A program made the position numbers and the translations under genes. This document shows, one piece after another, positions 17,146 through 24,837 of a stretch of DNA of 64,000 nucleotides (positions are counted from its first letter, which is position 1; every line of letters starts with the position of its first letter). Source of the DNA: Bacteroides ilei (lineage in GTDB: Bacteria; Bacteroidota; Bacteroidia; Bacteroidales; Bacteroidaceae). The stretch spans positions 2,628,590 to 2,692,589 of the forward strand of contig NZ_LT635801.1 in NCBI RefSeq assembly GCF_900128495.1. Direction: 5' to 3'. The notes below the pieces were generated by a model. The model saw only the letters and a list, made by a program, of their open reading frames with translations. It ran no database searches and had not been told where the DNA came from.

Positions 17146-18723
17146 ATGTCAAATAACTGTATAAGCGTTTTATGCGTTTTTTTTCTGCTTACTTTTATTT
17201 CGTGTTCAGGTGATGAACCCAAGTTGGGTAATACTCCGGATGCCAATCCGGAAAATCCTACACCTGAAAAACCAGGTGATGATGGCAGTGCCTCCACCCT
17301 TCCGGAGTATGATGCTCCTGACCGTTCCAGAATTATCGCATTTCCCGGTGCATATGGAGCCGGCCGTTATACGGCAGGAGGTGCCGGAGGCAAGGTTTAT
17401 GTTGTCTCTTCATTGAAAGATGACGGATCTGTCGGAACATTGCGTCATGCTGTGGAAGCTTCGGGAAAAAGAACCGTGGTCTTTGCTGTAGGCGGAGTCA
17501 TCGAATTGGCCAAACAACTGGTGATAAAGAATGATGATATAACAATAGCCGGACAGACAGCTCCGGGAGCAGGAATCTGCTTGAAAAACTATACGTTACG
17601 GGTAAATGCCAATAATGTCATTATCCGTTTCATCCGTTGCCGTATGGGGGATGAGTGTAAGACTGAAGACGATGCGATGAACGGTTATCAGAGTTCCTAT
17701 CCGGGCAAGAAGAACATCATTGTCGATCATTGCTCCATGAGCTGGAGTACCGATGAATGTGCCTCTTTTTACGGGAATACAGATTTTACCATGCAGTGGT
17801 GTATCGTAAGTGAGAGTCTGACCAACTCGGTCCATGTCAAAGGAGGACATGGATATGGAGGCTTGTGGGGAGGTAGTCCGGCTACTTTCCATCATAATCT
17901 GCTGGCACATCACAGTAACCGTACACCACGTCTCTGCGGAAGCCGCTATTCGAACCGTGCGGACATGGAAAAGGTGGAATTGTGCAACAATGTGGTCTAT
18001 AACTGGGCGAGTGAAGGTGCATACGGTGCACAGGGAGGTTCTTATAATGTCCTGAACAATTATTATAAACCGGGTCCTGTAGCGGCACCAAAAAAGGTAC
18101 ATTGCCGTTTCTTTACAGCCTATGTCGATGACGGAGAGAACAACCAGGCTAAAGGGGTAGCAGGGATGTTTTATCTGGCCGGGAATTACATGGATAATTC
18201 ACGTACCGATCTTTCCAGCAGCCAGCAGAAGGAGATAGCGGCAGCCAATGCCGACAATACCTGTTCTACGGCGTTTGTTGTCAAGAATGACGAAGTCCCG
18301 GTTAAAGGATTGCTGTTAGCTTCACGGGTCGAGATTTCGGATGATTATACTTATCTGCAGTCGGCAAAGGATGCATACGAATCTGTTCTGGCCTATGCGG
18401 GAGCTTCTGACAAACGTGATGCAATCGATACCCGTATTGTAAAGGAAACACGCGAGGGAACGTACACGTACCATGGCTCGAATGGAAGTGATTACGGATT
18501 CATCGATACCCAGAAGGATGTGGAAGGATGGGCTGAATATACTGAGACCCGAAGCTCATTGGCTGATACCGACCAGGATGGTATGCCTGATGACTGGGAA
18601 AAAGAGAAAGGGTTGGCCCCGGATGATGCATCTGACGCTGTAAAATACAATTTAAGCAAGGAATATACCAACTTGGAAGTTTACTTGAATGAGTTGGTCA
18701 AAGATTTATACCCTGAATTTTAA
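17146..18723 (+). CDS. Pectate lyase, PL1 family (lipoprotein)
   Basis: Cleaves polygalacturonate by beta-elimination. The ATG at 17146 is preferred over one 81 bases upstream because it gives a clean lipoprotein signal (LLTFISCSGD), making a 525-residue surface or periplasmic lipoprotein. After a proline-rich linker the beta-helix domain starts at about residue 55 (AFPGAYGAGRYTAGGAGG). Hallmarks are IDHCSMSWSTDECASFY, a likely calcium/substrate ladder, and HHNLLAHHSNRTPRL, which holds the conserved RTPR. A C-terminal DTDQDGMPDDWE calcium-binding style motif follows. It is closely related to the next gene, which suggests tandem duplication. Confidence 0.9.
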   Translation: MSNNCISVLCVFFLLTFISCSGDEPKLGNTPDANPENPTPEKPGDDGSASTLPEYDAPDRSRIIAFPGAYGAGRYTAGGAGGKVYVVSSLKDDGSVGTLRHAVEASGKRTVVFAVGGVIELAKQLVIKNDDITIAGQTAPGAGICLKNYTLRVNANNVIIRFIRCRMGDECKTEDDAMNGYQSSYPGKKNIIVDHCSMSWSTDECASFYGNTDFTMQWCIVSESLTNSVHVKGGHGYGGLWGGSPATFHHNLLAHHSNRTPRLCGSRYSNRADMEKVELCNNVVYNWASEGAYGAQGGSYNVLNNYYKPGPVAAPKKVHCRFFTAYVDDGENNQAKGVAGMFYLAGNYMDNSRTDLSSSQQKEIAAANADNTCSTAFVVKNDEVPVKGLLLASRVEISDDYTYLQSAKDAYESVLAYAGASDKRDAIDTRIVKETREGTYTYHGSNGSDYGFIDTQKDVEGWAEYTETRSSLADTDQDGMPDDWEKEKGLAPDDASDAVKYNLSKEYTNLEVYLNELVKDLYPEF

Positions 18724-18914
18724 AGGCTTGTTTTATTTTCAGGCCGGTATATCTTTCATCCGTGTAGAATAAATGAAGGTTTCTGGTGGAATTTTTGTGT
18801 ATATGACTAAAAATACGGCAGATAAAACATATTTTTTATGTCCGGTCATAAAGAAAGGTTTATTTTTGGACGTTTTTCTGATGTAATTTGTTGATATTAA
18901 AATAATGTGCTTCT

Positions 18915-20420
18915 ATGAAAAATGTATTGTTTAGCATTTCTTTTCTGGCATTGACTATGTCTTTGGCTTCGTCACCTATGTCGGCATTACCGGCGGTCGG
19001 CGGAGGGGTTGTCCCCTTGAAGGAGTATCCGGCTCCCGACCGTTCACACATCCCGGCATTTCCCGGAGCAGACGGGGCAGGCAAGTATACATCCGGTGGA
19101 GCAGGTGGAAAGGTTCTTGTGGTCCGTTCGTTGAAAGATGACGGGTCGGAAGGGACTTTGCGTTGGGCTATCCGCAAGAAGGGGCCGCGTACCATTGTTT
19201 TTGCGGTAAGTGGAATTATTGAGCTGACCGAACCGTTGAAGATACATAACGGTGATGTGACAATTGCGGGGCAGACGGCTCCGGGAGACGGTATCTGTCT
19301 GAAGAACTATACGTTCAATATCCAGGCCGATAATGTAATTGTCCGTTTTATCCGTTCACGGATGGGGGCCGATGCCAAACGGAAAGGAGACGATGCGATG
19401 AATGCGTTCCAGAATCACCGGAATATCATCATCGACCATTGTTCCATGAGCTGGAGTACCGATGAATGTGCTACGTTCTATGACAACAGTAACTTTACTC
19501 TGCAATGGTGTATCATCAGTGAAAGCCTGGCCAATTCCATTCATGAAAAAGGGGCTCATGGATATGGTGGCATCTGGGGAGGACAGACAGCTTCTTTTCA
19601 TCATAATCTGTTGGCAAACCATACCAACCGTACCCCGCGTCTGTGTGGCAGCCGTTATACAGGTAAGCCGGAGGAAGAGAAGGTGGATCTGTTCAATAAT
19701 GTGATCTATAATTATGGAAGCGCGGGAGCTTATGCCGGTGAAGGAGGAAGCTATAATTTTCTGAACAATTATTATAAGCCGGGACCGTTTACCGCAACCA
19801 AGTCGTCGTACAAGCGTTTGTTTACAGCATATGCCGATGACGGGAAAAACAATAATGTCAAAGGAGTACATGGCGTGTTTTACTTTAACGGGAATTACAT
19901 GGATCCTACCTGCAGCAGTCTTACAGACAAGCAACGTCAGGATATGATGAAGGTGAATAAGGATAATACGGTGGGGTTGGTTGTTAGCGGCAAGTTTGCT
20001 CCGAAGAATGAACTTTTGTCCGACAAACCGTTTGAAATAGCGGAACGGTCTACCTTGCAACCGGCATGGGATGCCTTCGAGTCTGTTCTGGCGTATGCAG
20101 GTGCTTCTTACAGGCGTGATTCATATGACTGCCGTATTGTGGATGAGACTAGAAAAGGTATTTACAGTTATACGGGAAGTCATGGAAGTTCGTTAGGGAT
20201 AATAGACCAGCCGAGTGACGTCGGTGGATGGCCGGAATATAAAACGGCGGAAGTCCCGGCCGACAGTGACGCCGACGGTATGCCGGACGCATGGGAAAAG
20301 GAACATGGTCTGGATCCGGAGGACGCTTCTGATTCCGCCGGATATAACTTGAGTGCGGAATATACGAATCTGGAAGTCTATATGAACGGTCTGGTCAATC
20401 ATTTATATTCTCAGAAATAG
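18915..20420 (+). CDS. Pectate lyase, PL1 family (secreted paralogue)
   Basis: A 501-residue paralogue of the preceding lyase, with the same landmarks in the same order: AFPGADGAGKYTSGGAGG, IDHCSMSWSTDECATFY, HHNLLANHTNRTPRL and a C-terminal DSDADGMPDAWE motif. It differs in having a cleavable signal peptide (about residues 1-26) rather than a lipobox, so the pair probably places one enzyme on the membrane and one free in the periplasm or medium. A 191-base gap separates it from the first lyase, so it may have its own promoter (an AATTTG-type box near 18885). Confidence 0.9.
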   Translation: MKNVLFSISFLALTMSLASSPMSALPAVGGGVVPLKEYPAPDRSHIPAFPGADGAGKYTSGGAGGKVLVVRSLKDDGSEGTLRWAIRKKGPRTIVFAVSGIIELTEPLKIHNGDVTIAGQTAPGDGICLKNYTFNIQADNVIVRFIRSRMGADAKRKGDDAMNAFQNHRNIIIDHCSMSWSTDECATFYDNSNFTLQWCIISESLANSIHEKGAHGYGGIWGGQTASFHHNLLANHTNRTPRLCGSRYTGKPEEEKVDLFNNVIYNYGSAGAYAGEGGSYNFLNNYYKPGPFTATKSSYKRLFTAYADDGKNNNVKGVHGVFYFNGNYMDPTCSSLTDKQRQDMMKVNKDNTVGLVVSGKFAPKNELLSDKPFEIAERSTLQPAWDAFESVLAYAGASYRRDSYDCRIVDETRKGIYSYTGSHGSSLGIIDQPSDVGGWPEYKTAEVPADSDADGMPDAWEKEHGLDPEDASDSAGYNLSAEYTNLEVYMNGLVNHLYSQK

Positions 20421-20457
20421 CGAGGATTATAACGGTGGAAACAAACCGTCAGGAAAA

Positions 20458-20580
20458 GGACTTGAAATGTTGGAGGAGATAACTTGAAATTTTAGATAAA
20501 AGAACTTGGAATCTTGGATGGAAGACCTTGATGTTTCTGAAAAAGAACCTGATCTTCCGGAAAAGATTTCAAGTTCTTTT
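20458..20580. repeat. Degenerate 22-nt intergenic repeat array (array 2)
   Basis: CTTGAAAT-type units begin at 20461, 20483, 20505 and 20527, exactly 22 bases apart, with a fifth about 21 bases later (20548). A final unit (AAGATTTCAAGTTC) is inverted. The last direct unit and the inverted unit pair into an interrupted hairpin (20540-20548 with 20573-20581) followed by Ts, so the end of the array can act as the terminator for the upstream lyase gene. The unit matches array 1 at 2124-2242 read on the other strand. Confidence 0.72.
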
Positions 20581-20680
20581 TTTATGATGGAAAATCCGTC
20601 CGTGATTACCGGAAAAACGTTTTTTATCAGATTTATCATCTTGACGGTGAAATAATCACCATATTAGAACAATTATTCCC

Positions 20681-20710
20681 TTTGAAAACTTCGGATTTTA
20701 CGTATTTTTG
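20681..20710 (+). promoter_or_regulatory. Promoter of the PL10/CE12 operon
   Basis: TTTG at 20681-20684 and TATTTTTG at 20703-20710 match the Bacteroidetes -33 and -7 elements, with 18 bases between. The start codon is at 20737. The 316-base gap upstream otherwise holds the repeat array. Confidence 0.62.
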
Positions 20711-20736
20711 GTCGTAAATCTAAAAATCTAATTACC

Positions 20737-22944
20737 ATGAACTGGAAAAGATATTGTGTATATGCAATGATGTTGGGGGTGGGGATGTATGCCGAGGCTC
20801 AGGACATTCCATCCATGAAGCCTTTTTCCGATGGTATCCACCATTGGAATCTGGTGAATCCCGACCGGAACTATAAGCGTTTTACGCCGGAACAATATGT
20901 GAAGATAGCCGATAATTTTGTAGCGTACCAGAATGAGGACGGCGGCTGGCCTAAGAACATTGACTGGCAGGCCGAACTGAATACGGATTCCGTTAAGGCT
21001 ACTATAGACGGTCATCAGCGGAGAAGTACGCTTGATAACCGGAATACCTATTCGCAGATTGAATATCTGGCCCAGGTCTATACGTTGACAAAAGTCTCCA
21101 AATATAAGGATGCGGCCCAAAGAGGTCTGGATTTCCTGTTGCGTACCCAAAAGAAGAACGGTGGATGGAGAGGTTGGGATGTGGATGCAATCACGTTCAA
21201 TGATGAGGTGTCTACAGGTGTGCTCCGTCTTTTTCTTCATATCAATGAAGGGGACATAAATTTCGGTTGGTTGGACGATACGACACGCAGGCGCATCTAT
21301 CAGGCTTTTGAAAAGGGAATTGACATGATTCTGCGTACCCAGTATGTACAGGACGGGGTAAAGACCGTATGGGGGCAACAGCATGATAATGAAACTCTTT
21401 TGCCCACAGGAGCTCGTTCGTTCGAGCTGGCGTCTCTTACGGCCGGCGAAAGCTGTGATGTCATCAGTCTGCTGATGGAAATCCCGCATCCTTCTGCACA
21501 GATTACAGAAGCTGTAAAATCGGCAGTAGCCTGGCTGGAAAAAGTAGCCATCAAGGGTATCCGTGTGGAACAGGTCGCTGTTCCGGCCGATAAGGCTACC
21601 AATCCGGAGTATCCGTTCGATCGGGTTGTGGTAAAGGACAGGAAGGCTCCCCGTATCTGGTCGCGTTATTATGAGATGACCGACAATACGCCGTTTATGT
21701 GTAACCGTGACGGGGTGAAGGTGTACAGGCTGTCGGATGTAAAACCCGAACGCAGGGTAGGGTACGACTGGTATACCTATGCTCCCGAACGTATATTGTC
21801 GGCCTATCCCGGCTGGCTGGAGCAGGTAGAGCGTGACAGTAATTTTGCCGGTTACGAGGTGGAAGACAATATGCCTTCGTTCTACAGGCAGATGAAGCAG
21901 TTGCTCACTTATCCGATGGCGTGGGAGAATACTACTGGAAAAAGTTTCGGGCAATGGCGTGAAGAGGCCAGAAACAAGTTGCTTGAATGTATGCAGCCGG
22001 CTCCTCCGGCAGCGCCTTATGACATGAAGGTGATCGACAGTGAAAAACGTGATGGATATGTCGTACAGAAGATTGTGTTCAATCTTTCGGAATGGTACCG
22101 TGTGCCTGCCTATCTGCTGGTACCCGACGGTAAGGGGCCTTTTCCGGGAGTGTTGTTGCTTCATGACCATGGAGCCCATTTTACAATCGGAAAGGAGAAG
22201 ATGGTACGACCGTTCCATGTTTCGGAAACGATAATGAAAGATGCCGACAACTGGTCGGTTGTGTGCTACGACGGTCAGTATGTAGGCGATTATCTGGCCA
22301 AAAACGGTTATGTGGTATTGGCTGTCGACGCCCTTTTCTGGGGTGAACGCGGACGCAAGGAATATGCCCGTTATGATTCCCAGCAGGCTTTGGCGGCCAA
22401 TATGTTGCAAATGGGAATGAATTGGGGTTCTTTGATTGCGTGGGATGACATACGGAGTGCCGAGTTTCTGGCATCTTTGCCTCAGGTAGATAAGGAAAAG
22501 GTCGGTACGATGGGATTTTCCATGGGGGCGCACCGTGCATGGATGACCGCTGCAGCTACCGATGCCGTCAAGGCTGGGGCTGCTGTATGCTGGATGAATA
22601 CGACCGACAGTCTGATGACATTGACAAATAACCAGAATAAGGGCGGTTCGGCCTATTCCATGCTTATACCGGGTATCCGTAATTATATGGATTATCCGCA
22701 TGTGGCTTCTGTAGCCTGTCCGAAGCCGATGCTGTTTATCAACGGGCTGAAAGACAAACTTTTCCCGGTGGAAGGAGTGAAAGAAGCGTATCGTATCATG
22801 CAAGGAGTCTGGGAGAGTCAGTCGGTCCCAGACCGTTTCCAGACCAAGTTGTATGATCTGCCTCATTTTTGCAGTAAGGATATCCAGCGCGATATCCTGG
22901 AGTTCTTTAACAAGGAATTTAATTATACACATACAGGAAAATGA
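20737..22944 (+). CDS. PL10 pectate lyase-acetylesterase fusion
   Basis: A 735-residue exported protein (signal peptide about 1-21, ending AEAQ). Residues about 35-390 form a PL10-type alpha/alpha-toroid pectate lyase, recognised by NEDGGWPKN, QKKNGGWRGWD, WGQQHD, ARSFELASL and the RIWSRYYEM / NRDG region. From about residue 425 an alpha/beta-hydrolase follows (GVLLLHDHGAH), with nucleophile S595 in GFSMGA, D673 in GLKDKLFP and H710 in DLPHF. It resembles dienelactone-hydrolase or acetylxylan-esterase families. It is likely to cut and deacetylate pectate together. Its stop codon overlaps the next start (ATGA), indicating translational coupling. Confidence 0.9.
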   Translation: MNWKRYCVYAMMLGVGMYAEAQDIPSMKPFSDGIHHWNLVNPDRNYKRFTPEQYVKIADNFVAYQNEDGGWPKNIDWQAELNTDSVKATIDGHQRRSTLDNRNTYSQIEYLAQVYTLTKVSKYKDAAQRGLDFLLRTQKKNGGWRGWDVDAITFNDEVSTGVLRLFLHINEGDINFGWLDDTTRRRIYQAFEKGIDMILRTQYVQDGVKTVWGQQHDNETLLPTGARSFELASLTAGESCDVISLLMEIPHPSAQITEAVKSAVAWLEKVAIKGIRVEQVAVPADKATNPEYPFDRVVVKDRKAPRIWSRYYEMTDNTPFMCNRDGVKVYRLSDVKPERRVGYDWYTYAPERILSAYPGWLEQVERDSNFAGYEVEDNMPSFYRQMKQLLTYPMAWENTTGKSFGQWREEARNKLLECMQPAPPAAPYDMKVIDSEKRDGYVVQKIVFNLSEWYRVPAYLLVPDGKGPFPGVLLLHDHGAHFTIGKEKMVRPFHVSETIMKDADNWSVVCYDGQYVGDYLAKNGYVVLAVDALFWGERGRKEYARYDSQQALAANMLQMGMNWGSLIAWDDIRSAEFLASLPQVDKEKVGTMGFSMGAHRAWMTAAATDAVKAGAAVCWMNTTDSLMTLTNNQNKGGSAYSMLIPGIRNYMDYPHVASVACPKPMLFINGLKDKLFPVEGVKEAYRIMQGVWESQSVPDRFQTKLYDLPHFCSKDIQRDILEFFNKEFNYTHTGK

Positions 22945-24665
22945 AGAAATTACAGTTATTGATTGTAGCGTTGGCGGTATTGTGCTTGTCGGCGTTTAAG
23001 TCGGATCACGTCATCACTATTTTTATGATCGGTGATTCAACCATGGCCAACAAGACATTGGATGCCGGTAACCAGGAACGTGGTTGGGGACATGTATTGG
23101 GAGGCTTTTTTACGGAAGATGTCCGTGTAGACAATCATGCCTTGAACGGGCGCAGTTCGAAAAGTTTTATAGACGAGGGGCATTGGAAGAAAGTGATAGA
23201 CAACGTGCGTCCGGGTGACTATGTGTTTATCCAGTTCGGTCATAACGATGAAAAGCCGAAACCCGACCGTCATACCGATCCGGGTACTACTTTTGATGAA
23301 AATTTGCGGAAGTTTGTCCGTGAAACCCGTGAAAAGGGAGGGATACCTGTATTGTTCAATTCGATTGTACGGCGGAATTTCGGGGAGAATCCGAATGCTG
23401 TAACCGATGATGACTTCCGTAAGGAGAAGGCTGATGAAATTGTGGAGGGTGACACGCTGGTCGATACGCATGGAAAATACTTGGATTCACCCCGTAATGT
23501 GGCTAGAGAGATGGGAGTATGTTTTATCGACCTGAATGCTGCCACGAAGAAACTGGTGGAATCTTATGGTCGTGAAGGGTCGAAGAAACTTTTCATGTGG
23601 ATTCCCGAAGGTGTTTCTCCTGCCTGTCCGAAAGGTCGTCAGGATAATACTCACCTGAATGTGTTCGGAGCCCGTCAGGTAGCCAGACTGGCTGTTCAGG
23701 AAATTGAAAGCAAGATACCGGAACTGGCCAAATTTGTACGCTATTATGATTTTGTTGTAGCTAAGGATGGTAGCGGCGATTTCTTTACCGTACAGGAAGC
23801 TATAAATGCTGTACCCGATTTCCGGAAAAATAAGCGTACTACCATTTTAGTCCGTAAGGGTGAATACAAGGAACGTGTCATCATTCCTGCATGTAAGATC
23901 AATGTATCTTTGATCGGGGAAGACGGAGCCGTCATTACGGACGATGCTTATGCTTCCAAGCTTAATATATTGGGTGATCCGATGTCTACGTCCGGTTCAT
24001 CTACCGTGTATGTCTATGCTCCCGACTTCTATGCCGAGAACATAACGTTTGCCAATACGGCAGGACGGGTAGGACAGGCAGTCGCCTGTTTTGTAGACGG
24101 CGACCGGGCCTATTTCAAGAACTGCCGTTTCCTGGGTAATCAGGATACGCTCTATACGTACGGCAAGGACAGCCGGCAGTTTTATGACCATTGTTATATA
24201 GAAGGGACTGTCGACTTTATATTCGGTTGGTCTACAGCTGTGTTCAAGGATTGTACCATCCATAGTCTGGGAGACGGTTATGTTACCGCTCCGTCGACCG
24301 ACAAAGGAAAGAAGTACGGTTATGTATTCTGGAACTGTAAGCTGACCGGAGCAGATGAGGCCCGTAAAGTTTATTTGTCCCGCCCCTGGCGTCCGTATGC
24401 GCAGGCTGTCTATATTGAATGTGAGATGGGCAAGCACATTGTTCCGGCAGGATGGAACAATTGGGGTAAGAAATCGAACGAGTCTACCGTGTTTTATGCC
24501 GAATATAAGAGTACTGGTGAAGGAGCTGACGCTGCGGCCCGTGCATCGTTCAGTAAACAGTTGAAAGATGTTTCCGCATATCGTCCGGAAGAGGTTTTGA
24601 AGGGTTCCGACGGGTGGAATCCGGTTGCCAACGGCAATGCGTTGCTGAAGGAAATAAAGCGTTAA
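22941..24665 (+). CDS. CE12 pectin acetylesterase-CE8 pectin methylesterase fusion
   Basis: A 574-residue exported protein. After a signal peptide (about 1-20) comes an SGNH hydrolase of the CE12 rhamnogalacturonan/pectin acetylesterase type (about 23-265), with S33 in GDSTM, the QFGHND block and the catalytic pair D235/H238 in DNTHLN. From about residue 272 a CE8 pectin methylesterase follows (KDGSGDFFTV), with D402 (GNQDTLY), D425 (TVDFIFG) and R481 (SRPWRPY). It should remove both acetyl and methyl esters so the lyases can act. It overlaps the PL10 gene by 4 bases. Its CE8 half is a paralogue of that in the GH105-CE8 protein. Confidence 0.93.
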   Translation: MKKLQLLIVALAVLCLSAFKSDHVITIFMIGDSTMANKTLDAGNQERGWGHVLGGFFTEDVRVDNHALNGRSSKSFIDEGHWKKVIDNVRPGDYVFIQFGHNDEKPKPDRHTDPGTTFDENLRKFVRETREKGGIPVLFNSIVRRNFGENPNAVTDDDFRKEKADEIVEGDTLVDTHGKYLDSPRNVAREMGVCFIDLNAATKKLVESYGREGSKKLFMWIPEGVSPACPKGRQDNTHLNVFGARQVARLAVQEIESKIPELAKFVRYYDFVVAKDGSGDFFTVQEAINAVPDFRKNKRTTILVRKGEYKERVIIPACKINVSLIGEDGAVITDDAYASKLNILGDPMSTSGSSTVYVYAPDFYAENITFANTAGRVGQAVACFVDGDRAYFKNCRFLGNQDTLYTYGKDSRQFYDHCYIEGTVDFIFGWSTAVFKDCTIHSLGDGYVTAPSTDKGKKYGYVFWNCKLTGADEARKVYLSRPWRPYAQAVYIECEMGKHIVPAGWNNWGKKSNESTVFYAEYKSTGEGADAAARASFSKQLKDVSAYRPEEVLKGSDGWNPVANGNALLKEIKR

Positions 24666-24675
24666 GCGTTTTTAG

Positions 24676-24746
24676 TCATCCGCAAATTGTCTTTTGTGAT
24701 GTCTTTAGCCTGGATAGAATAGGGACTTCCGACGATTTGCGGATGA
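24676..24746 (+). terminator. Long-loop hairpin between CE12-CE8 and the HTCS gene
   Basis: Arms of about 16 bases (24676-24691 with 24731-24746) pair almost perfectly around a 39-nt loop and are followed by TTTTTGATTTG. This is probably the terminator of the PL10/CE12 operon, although the loop is unusually long. Confidence 0.6.
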
Positions 24747-24807
24747 TTTTTGATTTGTTTGCCGAAAGAAAAATTCTCCTGTTTTTTCTATTTTTCTTAC
24801 TTTTTCT

Positions 24808-24815
24808 TATTTTTG
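24808..24815 (+). promoter_or_regulatory. -7 box of the HTCS gene
   Basis: TATTTTTG fits TAnnTTTG and lies 23 bases before the HTCS start, in a very T-rich stretch. The regulator therefore seems to have its own promoter. Confidence 0.5.
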
Positions 24816-24837
24816 CTTTAATTGCAGGAATAGTAAT

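Noticed and set aside
20728..22932. A 734-codon open frame on the minus strand, antisense to the PL10-esterase gene.
   Set aside because: The plus-strand frame carries clear PL10 and alpha/beta-hydrolase motifs and a signal peptide. The antisense translation has no recognisable domain and is a codon-bias shadow.
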